NCBI RefSeq assembly: GCF_002250835.2
Contig: NZ_NOJY02000001.1
Coordinates: forward strand, 124,001-188,000
Direction of reading: 5' to 3'
DNA from: Romboutsia weinsteinii
GTDB lineage: Bacteria > Bacillota > Clostridia > Peptostreptococcales > Peptostreptococcaceae
Length of the DNA stretch: 64,000 nt
Shown in pieces: positions 9,507 through 18,369 of the stretch. Position 1 is the first letter of the stretch, and each line of letters begins with the position of its first letter. The notes beneath the pieces were generated by a model, which was not told where the DNA came from, did not search any database, and was given only the letters and a program-made list of their open reading frames with translations. The translations under genes were made by a program, and so were the position numbers.

Positions 9507-9545
9507 GAGGTAACTTCTTTGCTAACATAGTAAGGAGGTTACCTC
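9507..9545 (+). promoter_or_regulatory. Hairpin region between the two GH38 genes
   Basis: GAGGTAAC (9507-9514) pairs with GTTACCTC (9538-9545). The left arm can instead fold locally (AAAGA ... TCTTT). Two mutually exclusive hairpins upstream of the second GH38 gene could be a processing site or attenuator; there is no T-run. Confidence 0.4.
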
Positions 9546-9600
9546 ACCTCATATAACAGAAGAATTAAATTATAAAAACTATAAATCGGGGGAAACGATT

Positions 9601-12303
9601 ATGAATAAAAAAGCTCACATAATATCTCATACACACTGGGACAGAGAATGGTACCTACCATATGAAACTCATCATATGATGCTTATAGAAACTATGGATA
9701 CACTTTTAGATACTTTTGAAAAAGATCCAGATTTTAAATCTTATCATCTAGATGGTCAAACAGTATTACTAGAGGATTATTTAGAAGTCAGACCTGAAAG
9801 AAGAGAACTATTAGAAAAAGTAATTAAGGACGGAAGACTAAAAATAGGTCCATGGTATGTATTACAAGATGAATTTTTAACAAGCAGTGAATCGAATGTA
9901 AGAAACTTACAATATGGACATAAAGATGCAGGAAGATATGATAAAGAAGTATGCAAAGTTGGATATTTCCCAGATTCTTTCGGTAATATGGGGCAGGCAC
10001 CTCAAATATTAAAGCAAGCTGGTATAGAAACAGCAGCATTTGGTAGGGGAGTTAAACCAACTGGATTTAATAATGAAGTAAGTGCAGATGATAAATTTGA
10101 ATCACCTTATTCAGAAATGTACTGGGAAAGTCCTGATGGGTCAAAAGTACTAGGTATACTATTTGCTAACTGGTATTGTAATGGAATGGAAGTACCAACA
10201 GACATAGAAGAAGCTAAAGAATACTGGGCAAAGAGATTAGACGATGCAGGTAAGTTTGCATCTTCAAATCAGTTATTATTTATGAATGGTTGTGATCACC
10301 AACCTATACAAACTGATTTATCAGAAGCTATAAAAGTTGCTGAAGGTTTATATGAAGATATAGATTTTGTTCACTCAAGTTTTGATGAATACATAGATGC
10401 TTTAAAAGAAAATATGAAAGATGATTTACAAGTAATAAAGGGTGAACTTAGAAGTCAGCAAACTGATGGCTGGTATACATTAGTTAATACTGCTTCAGCT
10501 AGAGTATACTTAAAGCAGTGGAACCAATTATGCCAAACTTTATTTGAAAAAGTAGCAGAGCCAATAGCTACTATGGCTCATAATTATGGATTTGAGTATC
10601 CTCATCATTTATTTGAATATGGATGGAAATCTTTAATGAAGAATCATCCTCACGATAGTATATGTGGATGTAGTGTAGATGAAGTTCATAGAGAGATGGT
10701 TGCTAGATTTGATAAAGCTAAGGATGTAGCAAAGTACATTATAAAAGAGAGTTTAAATTACCTTACAAGTCAAATAGATACATCTGAGTTTGCTAAATTA
10801 GGAGATAAAGTATATCCATTCTTAGTTGTAAATACAGCAGGATATAATAGAAGTGGTGTAGTTGAAGTCGATGTAAATATAGTTAAAAAGTATTTCAGAG
10901 AAGGTCACCCAAATGAAATAGCAAAAGAAATGAGAAAAGTTACGCTACCTAAGTTTAAGGTAGTAGATATAAATGGAAATAAAATAGATGCAAAAATAAC
11001 TGATTTAGGAATAAAGTTTGATTATGATTTACCAAAAGATAAGTTCAGACAGCCTTATTACTCAAGATTAGTTAGAGTTGAATTAGAAACGAAGAACATA
11101 AAATCTTTTGGATGGGACACTTATGCATTAATAGAAGATACACAAGAAATTGATGCTAGTAATCAAAATAGCTTAGTAAAAGAAAATGTACTAGAAAATG
11201 AATTTATAAGAGCAGAAGTACAAGAAAATGGATCAGTTAAATTATTAGATAAAACTACAAACAAAGAATTTAAAGATCTTTGCATATATGAAAATACTGG
11301 AGATATAGGTAATGAATATATTTATATGAAGCCAGTAGGAGAAACACCTTTAACGACTAAAGATGTTAAGGCTAAGATAGAAATAAAAGAAGATTTACCA
11401 TATAAAGCAGTAATTGAAATAACTCATAACTGGGAAGTTCCAGCTAGTGCAAATGAATTACTACAAGAAGAAATAGAAGAAGTATTAGAGTTTAAGTATA
11501 GAAAGTCTCAAAGAGTAGATAAAATGGTACCAATGATAATTAAAACTACTTTAACTTTAGAAAAGTCATCTAAGGGATTAAAAGTTAAATCATCATTTAA
11601 TAATACTGCAAGAGACCATAGAATGAGAATGTTATTTGCTACAGACATAGAGTCTGATATACATTATACAGAATCAATATTTGAAGTAGCAAAGAGAGAT
11701 AATCATACTTATGAAACTTGGGAAAATCCAAGTAATTGTCAACACCAACATGCATTTGTAAATATACATGATGAAAATTATGGACTTACAATAGCTAATA
11801 AGGGACTAAATGAATATGAAATATTAAATGACGATAGAAATACAATAGCAGTAACTCTTCTTAGAAGTGTTGCAGAACTAGGAGACTGGGGTGTATTTGC
11901 TACTCCAGAAGCACAATGCCAAGGTGAGCATGAGGCAGAGTTAGAAATAATACCTCATGGAAAAAATATATATGATTCTTTCAAAGAAGCTCATATATTC
12001 CAAATACCAATGGTTACAAAAGAAATGTCTATACAAAATGCAAATCTAGAAAATAACAATAGTTTACTAGAAATTAATGGCTATGGTATAATGTGGTCAG
12101 CATTAAAGTTAGAGGGGAAAGAAAATAATAATATATTAAGGGTTTACAATTTAGAAGATAAAGAGTCGACTTTAGAAATAATAAATTGTAAGATAAAGGG
12201 ATCAAAATACATATCTAATATATTAGAAGAAAAAACTCAAAATAATATAGACAGCACTGTAAACTTAAGAAAATCAGAAATAACAACTATAGGTATAGGT
12301 TAA
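9601..12303 (+). CDS. GH38 alpha-mannosidase (short, MngB/streptococcal type)
   Basis: This is a second GH38 enzyme, 900 residues long, of the class that starts straight with the catalytic domain. HTHWDREWY gives the zinc ligands H10, H12 and D14, and YFPDSFGNMGQAPQ carries the predicted nucleophile D125. NHPHDSICGCS supplies a further conserved metal-site region. Its length and N-terminus resemble mannosylglycerate hydrolase MngB and the streptococcal GH38 enzyme known to prefer alpha-1,3-mannose. No signal peptide is present, so it is cytoplasmic. GGGGGAAA precedes ATG 9601. Given the neighbouring GH125, GH85 and importer genes, N-glycan mannose trimming is far more likely than mannosylglycerate use. 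Confidence 0.92.
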   Translation: MNKKAHIISHTHWDREWYLPYETHHMMLIETMDTLLDTFEKDPDFKSYHLDGQTVLLEDYLEVRPERRELLEKVIKDGRLKIGPWYVLQDEFLTSSESNVRNLQYGHKDAGRYDKEVCKVGYFPDSFGNMGQAPQILKQAGIETAAFGRGVKPTGFNNEVSADDKFESPYSEMYWESPDGSKVLGILFANWYCNGMEVPTDIEEAKEYWAKRLDDAGKFASSNQLLFMNGCDHQPIQTDLSEAIKVAEGLYEDIDFVHSSFDEYIDALKENMKDDLQVIKGELRSQQTDGWYTLVNTASARVYLKQWNQLCQTLFEKVAEPIATMAHNYGFEYPHHLFEYGWKSLMKNHPHDSICGCSVDEVHREMVARFDKAKDVAKYIIKESLNYLTSQIDTSEFAKLGDKVYPFLVVNTAGYNRSGVVEVDVNIVKKYFREGHPNEIAKEMRKVTLPKFKVVDINGNKIDAKITDLGIKFDYDLPKDKFRQPYYSRLVRVELETKNIKSFGWDTYALIEDTQEIDASNQNSLVKENVLENEFIRAEVQENGSVKLLDKTTNKEFKDLCIYENTGDIGNEYIYMKPVGETPLTTKDVKAKIEIKEDLPYKAVIEITHNWEVPASANELLQEEIEEVLEFKYRKSQRVDKMVPMIIKTTLTLEKSSKGLKVKSSFNNTARDHRMRMLFATDIESDIHYTESIFEVAKRDNHTYETWENPSNCQHQHAFVNIHDENYGLTIANKGLNEYEILNDDRNTIAVTLLRSVAELGDWGVFATPEAQCQGEHEAELEIIPHGKNIYDSFKEAHIFQIPMVTKEMSIQNANLENNNSLLEINGYGIMWSALKLEGKENNNILRVYNLEDKESTLEIINCKIKGSKYISNILEEKTQNNIDSTVNLRKSEITTIGIG

Positions 12304-12311
12304 AAAGAGTT

Positions 12312-12343
12312 AAAGGTTATCTGATTTCAGATAACCTTTTCTT
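12312..12343 (+). terminator. Intrinsic terminator after the GH38 pair
   Basis: AAAGGTTATCTG and CAGATAACCTTT form a perfect 12-bp stem with an ATTT loop, followed by a T-rich tract. It ends the ROK-GH38-GH38 block. Confidence 0.9.
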
Positions 12344-12374
12344 ACTTTAAAATAAAATATTTGGGGTGATATGC

Positions 12375-12977
12375 GTGAAAAAAGAAGGAATCTTATTAAA
12401 TTTTTGCAACTGGATCTGGAGATTTATGCAACTTAACTTTTTCTGGACTATATTTACAGTATTAGGTGGAGTTGTGTTTGGAATTATGCCTGCTACAATA
12501 GCTACTTTTTACATGTTAAGAAAGTGGGTTCAAGGAGAGTTGGATTTACCTATATTTAAAACATTTAAGGATGTTTATAAAAAAGAGTTTGTAAGTGCTA
12601 ACAAATGTGGAGTTTTCTTCTTAATAGTATTTGCCTTTCTTATTATAGATCTAAATATCTTGTATCAAATAGATGCAACATATTCTACAGTTCTATATAT
12701 ATTAGTATCGGCAGTTTTATTCTTCGTTACTATAGCATTTGTATATTTTTTCCCAACATATGTTCATTTTGATTTAACGCTTAAGGGATATATAAAGAAT
12801 TCTTTTGTATTATCTTTAGCTAGTCCAATGCAAACTATATTAATTATTATAGGGCTGGGTATTATCGCATACTTTGTAAAAAGTAATCCAGGTCTAATTG
12901 CATTTTTTGCAATAGTAGTACCAGGATATTGGATAATGCATGTACTTTATAAGAGATTTAGACGTTTTGCAAGCTAG
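12375..12977 (+). CDS. YesL-like membrane protein (DUF624)
   Basis: This is a 200-residue integral membrane protein with about five hydrophobic segments, of the DUF624/YesL family. Its N-terminus (NFCNWIWRFMQLNFFWTIFTVLGG) and the segment GIMPATIATFYMLRKWV are typical. YesL-like proteins are regularly encoded with YesMN two-component systems and LplB/YtcP-type importers for complex carbohydrates, but their biochemical role is not established. I set the start at GTG 12375 because GGGGTG lies 6 bases upstream; an in-frame GTG at 12366 overlaps that site. It heads an operon with the kinase and regulator genes, 18 bases upstream of the kinase. Confidence 0.82.
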   Translation: MKKEGILLNFCNWIWRFMQLNFFWTIFTVLGGVVFGIMPATIATFYMLRKWVQGELDLPIFKTFKDVYKKEFVSANKCGVFFLIVFAFLIIDLNILYQIDATYSTVLYILVSAVLFFVTIAFVYFFPTYVHFDLTLKGYIKNSFVLSLASPMQTILIIIGLGIIAYFVKSNPGLIAFFAIVVPGYWIMHVLYKRFRRFAS

Positions 12978-12995
12978 AATAAGGGGAGAACAACT

Positions 12996-14726
12996 TTGAA
13001 AAAGTTATATTACAAATACATAAATAAGAAGCTTTTTAATAAAATGCTTCTTATTTATTCATCTATAACAATAATATCGATATGCTTATTAGCTAATATA
13101 TTTTTAAGTTATTATACAGATAATGAAATTCAAAATGAGCTAAATATACACTCAGAGGTTATATTTAATATTGAGAAAAGATTTGAAGAGCAAGATATAA
13201 TCAGCAATTCTGTGATAAATGGAATAAATACTCAAAAAAAGATAACTGATGAAATTAATATGTTAATATCATCAACTTATGAAGAATATTTAAGTTATAA
13301 ATTAGATAACTTCTCAGTGAATAGTAATAAAGTAGATTTAAGATATCTACTAGACACTATGTTGTCTAACAGAAGAGACGTATTAGCTGTAGTAATAAAT
13401 GATAAAGATAAAAACTTTGTAGGTGAAATAGTTCTTAGCCATGATAAGTGGTATAAAATTAAAAATATCAAAGATGATAGAAATTATATTCGGAAAATAA
13501 CTAAGCCAATTAAGAATGTAGATGACTTATACACTAGTGGATATATAGATATTTACTTTGATTTAAAGGAATTGAATAGCTTATTGTTAAAGTCAAATAT
13601 TAAGGGTAGCTTAGGGATTATAGATGAAAACAAAGATATAATATTTGATTCAGGAAAATTATTATCTAAAGAATATATAAAAGATGATAAACTTATGGAA
13701 AAAACGATTAATGAAAGTATAGAATCTGTATATAGAAATGATTACATAACATATATAAAAGAAGATGCTCAGACAAAGTATAAATATATAAGTATAATTC
13801 CAAAGGATGATATAGGATTAAATAATATAAGAGCTAAAATATTTATGATTTCTCTAGTCTGTATATGCATGATTATACTTACTACATATGTAGTAATATA
13901 CAACCATTCAAAGAAGCTTAAATATATGATGATAGCTATGAAGGATATACAAGATGGAAATTTAGATGTGAGATTTAATATAAATAATGAAGATGATGAA
14001 CTAGATACTATTGCAATTGGAATAGATCAGATGTGTGAAAATCTTCAATATAATATTAATAAAACATATATATCAGAGGTGAAACAAAAACAAGCAGAGA
14101 TAAATGCCTTACAAGCACAAATTAAGCCTCATTTTTTATACAATACTCTTGAAGTTATAAGAATGTGTGCTCTAGCTAGTAAAAATACACAAGTGGCACA
14201 AATGATATATAACCTAGCTTGTATGTTTAGGTATTCCACATATAACAATGGGGTATTTGTAAAGCTAAGTGAAGAAATAAAGTATTGTAAAATGTATTTA
14301 GATTTATGTTGTACAAGGTATAAGGGAGTGTTAGATTACAGCATAGAAATGGATAATAGCTTAGATGAATACATGATACCAAAGTTTGTTTTACAGCCAA
14401 TAGTAGAAAATAGTATATCTCATGGAATGAGAAAAGATGTAAGTGATAATTTTATTAAAATAAAGGTAAACAAGATTGAAGAACATTTAGAAATTAGCAT
14501 TGAGGACAACGGTTTCGGTATAGAGTGTGAAGTTTTAGAAAAGATAGAAAAAGAACTTGAACAAAACTTACAAAAACCTAATTCCATAGGGTTAATGAAT
14601 ATAAATAGTAGGTTGAAGCTAAAGTTTGGGGAAAATTATGGTATAAGTATAAACAGCGAAAAACTTAAAGGTACTGTTGTAAAACTTAAAATACCAATTT
14701 CAAAGGGTGATGAAGAGTATGTATAG
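12996..14726 (+). CDS. YesM-type sensor histidine kinase
   Basis: This 576-residue membrane kinase should sense an extracellular or importer-linked carbohydrate signal. It has a transmembrane helix near residues 17-37, an extracytoplasmic sensor of about 240 residues, a second helix near 283-303, a HAMP linker, and a His_kinase (LytS/YesM-type) domain with phospho-acceptor H379 in QIKPHFLYNTLE. The C-terminus has the ATP-binding N and G boxes (PIVENSISHG, EDNGFGI). TTG 12996 is the start, with AAGGGGAG upstream. Its end overlaps the regulator gene by 8 bases, so the two are translationally coupled. The likely target is the adjacent importer operon, as in other YesMN systems. Confidence 0.92.
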   Translation: MKKLYYKYINKKLFNKMLLIYSSITIISICLLANIFLSYYTDNEIQNELNIHSEVIFNIEKRFEEQDIISNSVINGINTQKKITDEINMLISSTYEEYLSYKLDNFSVNSNKVDLRYLLDTMLSNRRDVLAVVINDKDKNFVGEIVLSHDKWYKIKNIKDDRNYIRKITKPIKNVDDLYTSGYIDIYFDLKELNSLLLKSNIKGSLGIIDENKDIIFDSGKLLSKEYIKDDKLMEKTINESIESVYRNDYITYIKEDAQTKYKYISIIPKDDIGLNNIRAKIFMISLVCICMIILTTYVVIYNHSKKLKYMMIAMKDIQDGNLDVRFNINNEDDELDTIAIGIDQMCENLQYNINKTYISEVKQKQAEINALQAQIKPHFLYNTLEVIRMCALASKNTQVAQMIYNLACMFRYSTYNNGVFVKLSEEIKYCKMYLDLCCTRYKGVLDYSIEMDNSLDEYMIPKFVLQPIVENSISHGMRKDVSDNFIKIKVNKIEEHLEISIEDNGFGIECEVLEKIEKELEQNLQKPNSIGLMNINSRLKLKFGENYGISINSEKLKGTVVKLKIPISKGDEEYV

Positions 14727-16206
14727 TGTATATTTATTAGATGATGAACCATTTATATTAGAGGGGTTAAAGTATATAGTGCCATGGGAAGATTATGGCT
14801 TTGAAATTGTAGGTAGTGCCAGCAATGGTCAAGATGGTTTAGACGAAATTGTAACTAAAAAAATAGACTTAATAATAACTGATATTATGATGCCTAAGAT
14901 GACTGGTCTAGAACTTATAAGTGAATTAAAGGCTAGAAACTATGATACTAATTTTATAGTACTAAGTGCATTTCAAGAATTTACATATGCTAAAAAAGCA
15001 ATGAATATGGGAGCTGAAAATTATTTAATAAAGCCAATAGATACTGAAGAGTTGGTAAAAAATCTTCAAGACATACATAAGAAATTGAAGAAAAAGGAAA
15101 ATGATGTAATAGACAGTGAGATGTTAAGAAACAATTTATTAAGTAAATTAATTTCAGATGTTCCATCTGAAGATACACTAATAAGGTTATCTAAATTAAG
15201 TTTAAATTTTAATAGAAGTGAAAAATGTGTAGCAATAGTTGAACTAAAAGACAAGTGTGAAGACTTCAGCAAGATAATTAAAGGTTTAACTAGAAATAAA
15301 CCGATGAGCTATTGTATAGAGTCTGATTCAAAAGCTATGATTGTTATTGATGAAATGGATATTAATCTTTTGATTGATGAACTTAGAACATTAAAGAATG
15401 AACTTATTACGTTAACAGGAAGTATCGTATATATAAGTACAGGAAAGTTTGTTAATGGTATAGATAATTTATATGTAAGTCATAATACGGCGAAAGATAT
15501 GCATGATTATAAGTTGGTATATCCAGAATTATCTTGGATTAGGACATATAAAGAAACATCATCAAAAGATGAAATAAATTATATAGATTTTGAAAATTTA
15601 AAAAAGATTCTTATGAATAAAAACTATTCTAATACCTTAGAATATGTAGAAGATATTTTTGATAAATTAAAAGATGAAGAAGGTCTTACACCAAAGCAAA
15701 TTAGGATGAAATCTATAGAAATATTTTTGACAGTATATAATTTTTTCAATGAATCTAAGATGATGAAAGGGTTAAATGTTTACCTAGAAAATATAATAAA
15801 TATAAACACAGTAGATGAAATAGAGTCAGAATTAATAAATATGATTAAATATATGCAGTCTAAGTTAGAAAATACAGAGGAAAGTATAAGTCCAGTTATA
15901 TTAAAACTTTTAACTCATATAGAGGAAAAATATAAAGAAGATTTAAACCTAAAAGAAATAAGTGATAAGTTAAATATAAATTCTATATATCTAGGACAGT
16001 TATTCCAAAAAGAAACAGGAATTTTATTTTCAGACTACATAAATAACTTCCGAGTGAATAAAGCCAAGCAACTTTTAGCAGAAACAAGTTTAAAGGCCAG
16101 TGAAATAGGAGACTTAGTTGGATATACTAATAAAAATTATTTCTATAGAAAATTTAAGGATTTAGTAGGGATAACTCCTAGTGAGTGGAGAAAAATAAAT
16201 TTATAG
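14719..16206 (+). CDS. YesN-type response regulator (REC + AraC HTH)
   Basis: This is the partner of the upstream kinase, 495 residues. The receiver domain (1-120) begins MYSVYLLDDEP and has the phosphorylation site D55 in IITDIMMPKMTG and K105 in ENYLIKPI. A middle region of about 270 residues follows, and an AraC-type DNA-binding domain occupies about 395-495 (LNLKEISDKLNINSIYLGQLFQKETG ... VGYTNKNYFYRKFKDLVGITP). I place the start at ATG 14719, with AAGGGTG nine bases upstream inside the kinase gene; the open frame allows GTG 14707. A terminator and then the ABC importer operon follow, which is its probable regulon. Confidence 0.92.
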   Translation: MYSVYLLDDEPFILEGLKYIVPWEDYGFEIVGSASNGQDGLDEIVTKKIDLIITDIMMPKMTGLELISELKARNYDTNFIVLSAFQEFTYAKKAMNMGAENYLIKPIDTEELVKNLQDIHKKLKKKENDVIDSEMLRNNLLSKLISDVPSEDTLIRLSKLSLNFNRSEKCVAIVELKDKCEDFSKIIKGLTRNKPMSYCIESDSKAMIVIDEMDINLLIDELRTLKNELITLTGSIVYISTGKFVNGIDNLYVSHNTAKDMHDYKLVYPELSWIRTYKETSSKDEINYIDFENLKKILMNKNYSNTLEYVEDIFDKLKDEEGLTPKQIRMKSIEIFLTVYNFFNESKMMKGLNVYLENIININTVDEIESELINMIKYMQSKLENTEESISPVILKLLTHIEEKYKEDLNLKEISDKLNINSIYLGQLFQKETGILFSDYINNFRVNKAKQLLAETSLKASEIGDLVGYTNKNYFYRKFKDLVGITPSEWRKINL

Positions 16207-16231
16207 ATAAAAAGTATAATTTTTTTTATAT

Positions 16232-16267
16232 AAAAAGTGTTGTATATAACAAATACAGCACTTTTTT
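16232..16267 (+). terminator. Intrinsic terminator after the YesMN-type genes
   Basis: AAAAAGTGTTGTAT pairs with ATACAGCACTTTTT (one G-T pair) around a 7-base loop and runs into six T residues. It isolates the two-component operon from the importer operon. Confidence 0.9.
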
Positions 16268-16354
16268 GAATAAAAGTTCACTAATTTTATATAGTAGCTA
16301 TGAAAACGTATATCTTAGTAAGATTAGTGTAGCTAATCTAATAATTGTAAACTT

Positions 16355-16382
16355 TTCACAAACGTTTGCCTAATGATAAAAT
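16355..16382 (+). promoter_or_regulatory. Importer-operon promoter with cre-like palindrome
   Basis: TTCACA (16355-16360), a 16-base spacer and TAAAAT (16377-16382) form a plausible promoter. It overlaps the palindrome CAAACGTTTG (16359-16368), which has the CcpA/LacI-family core with central CG. A small perfect hairpin AGATTAG/CTAATCT lies just upstream at 16321-16339 and could be part of the activator site. Confidence 0.55.
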
Positions 16383-16409
16383 AATAGTATGAAAAGGGGT
16401 GACGTGTAA

Positions 16410-17339
16410 ATGAAGAAATTTTTTAAGGACTTATGGAAAAATAGGGCATGGCTATTGATGGTTCTACCTGGAACTATTTGGTTATTGGTATTCTCATACT
16501 TACCTATGTTTGGTACAGTTTTAGCATTTAAAAACTTCAAGATAAGCCCGGGAGGATTCATACAAAGTTTAATCAACAGTGAATGGGTTGGATTTAAAAA
16601 CTTTGAATTCTTATTCACAAGTGGTGATGCATGGCGTATAACTAGAAATACTGTTTTATATAATTTAGTGTTTATAGTGTTAGGATTAATATTTGCAGTA
16701 TTCGTAGCTATAGTACTTAATGAAATAGCAAATAAAAAACTAGCAAAAGTATATCAAACTAGTATGTTATTCCCACATTTCTTATCTTGGGTTATAGTAA
16801 GTTACTTTGTATTTAGTTTCTTAAGTGCAGATAAAGGTATGATGAACTCAATATTAGGAACGTTTGGTATAGATCCAGTATCATGGTATAGTGAACCGGA
16901 TAAATGGCCTGGAATATTAGTATTTATGAACGTATGGAAGGGCGTAGGCTATGGAAGTATAGTTTACTTAGCGGCAATAGTAGGTATAGATAAGACTTAC
17001 TATGAAGCGGCTACAATAGATGGGGCTAGTAAGTGGCAACAAATAAAAAATATAACAATACCACTAATAATACCGCTTATGATAATACTTACAATAATGG
17101 CAATCGGTGGAATATTCAGATCAGACTTTGGTTTATTCTATCAAGTACCAAGAAACTCAGCTATATTATATCCAGTAACAGATGTTATAGATACTTATAT
17201 CTATAAAGGACTTATGAACATGGGTAATATAGGTATGAGTACAGCAGCAGGTTTATATCAAGCAGTAGTTGGATTTATATTAATACTTTCAACAAATTAC
17301 GCTGTTAAGAAAATAGATCCTGAGTACGGTTTATTCTAA
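16410..17339 (+). CDS. ABC sugar importer permease, LplB type
   Basis: This 309-residue protein is one of two inner-membrane permeases of a carbohydrate ABC importer. It has six predicted membrane helices and the ATPase-docking EAA loop (EAATIDGASKWQQI) near residue 200. The N-terminus (DLWKNRAWLLMVLPGTIWLLVFSYLPMFG) is characteristic of the LplB/YtcP group, which handles complex oligosaccharides. GAAAAGGGGTGA precedes ATG 16410. It is followed 20 bases later by the second permease and then the binding lipoprotein. No ATPase gene is present in the window, so a shared MsmX-like ATPase encoded elsewhere is expected. Confidence 0.92.
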   Translation: MKKFFKDLWKNRAWLLMVLPGTIWLLVFSYLPMFGTVLAFKNFKISPGGFIQSLINSEWVGFKNFEFLFTSGDAWRITRNTVLYNLVFIVLGLIFAVFVAIVLNEIANKKLAKVYQTSMLFPHFLSWVIVSYFVFSFLSADKGMMNSILGTFGIDPVSWYSEPDKWPGILVFMNVWKGVGYGSIVYLAAIVGIDKTYYEAATIDGASKWQQIKNITIPLIIPLMIILTIMAIGGIFRSDFGLFYQVPRNSAILYPVTDVIDTYIYKGLMNMGNIGMSTAAGLYQAVVGFILILSTNYAVKKIDPEYGLF

Positions 17340-17359
17340 AATAGAAAGGGGATAGGCAT

Positions 17360-18313
17360 ATGGATTCAGCAGTAGGAAGTAAAGAAATAAAAAAGCCTGG
17401 ACTTTTTTCTAAAAAGAAAAAGAAAGTGGCTTACAATGAAGGATTTACAGGAGTTACAAATGTAGTAGCAAACGTGATATTAGCTATATTCTCAGTAGCA
17501 TGTTTGTTTCCGTTTATATTTGTAATAATAATATCTTTAACATCAGAACAATCATTAATTCAAAATGGATATACAATATTCCCACAAGAGTGGAGTTTAG
17601 ACGCATATAAGTATCTACTAACATCTGGAGGACAGTTGGCTAGATCTTACATGGTTACAATAACTGTTACTGTAATAGGTACAATAATAAATGTAAGTAT
17701 GGTTTCAACTTATGCTTATGCTCTATCAAGACATAGCTTTAAGTATAGAAAACAATTTACATTCTTAGTATTCTTTACTATGCTATTTGGTGGAGGTATG
17801 GTACCTTCTTATATAGTAATGACTCAAGTATTAGGTCTTAAAAATACAATATGGGCGTTAATATTACCTTTAGCATTTAACTCATTCAACATAATAGTAA
17901 TGAGAACATTCTTCCAAAGATCTATTCCTGATTCAATAATAGAATCAGCTAGAATAGATGGAGCTAGTGAATTTAAGATATTTATAAAGATGGTTTTACC
18001 TTTAGCATTACCAGGTATAGCTACAATAGCTTTATTCTCTACATTAGCTTATTGGAATGACTGGTTCAATTCAATGTTATATATTGACTATCAAGAATTA
18101 GTTCCATTACAACATATGCTTATGAAAATAGAAAAGAATATGGAGTTTATTAGGCAAAATGCAATGCTTAGTGGACAAGTAATGAGTAGTTTACCACAGG
18201 AATCGGTTAGAATGGCAATGGTTGTTATATCAACATTACCAATAGCTTGTACATATCCGTTCTTCCAAAAGTACTTCATCAGTGGACTTACTGTAGGTGG
18301 AGTTAAAGAATAA
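17360..18313 (+). CDS. ABC sugar importer permease, YtcP type
   Basis: This is the second permease of the importer, 317 residues with six predicted helices. A basic N-terminal tail (residues 1-30) precedes the first helix. The EAA loop reads ESARIDGASEFKIF, and the C-terminus FQKYFISGLTVGGVKE is diagnostic of YtcP-type permeases. GAAAGGGGATAGG precedes ATG 17360. It should pair with the LplB-type permease upstream to form the membrane channel. The binding protein gene starts 56 bases downstream in the same operon. Confidence 0.92.
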   Translation: MDSAVGSKEIKKPGLFSKKKKKVAYNEGFTGVTNVVANVILAIFSVACLFPFIFVIIISLTSEQSLIQNGYTIFPQEWSLDAYKYLLTSGGQLARSYMVTITVTVIGTIINVSMVSTYAYALSRHSFKYRKQFTFLVFFTMLFGGGMVPSYIVMTQVLGLKNTIWALILPLAFNSFNIIVMRTFFQRSIPDSIIESARIDGASEFKIFIKMVLPLALPGIATIALFSTLAYWNDWFNSMLYIDYQELVPLQHMLMKIEKNMEFIRQNAMLSGQVMSSLPQESVRMAMVVISTLPIACTYPFFQKYFISGLTVGGVKE

Positions 18314-18369
18314 AGGCAATACTTATTTTAATATAAATTATAATCATCACAAAATAGGGGGAAGTTATT

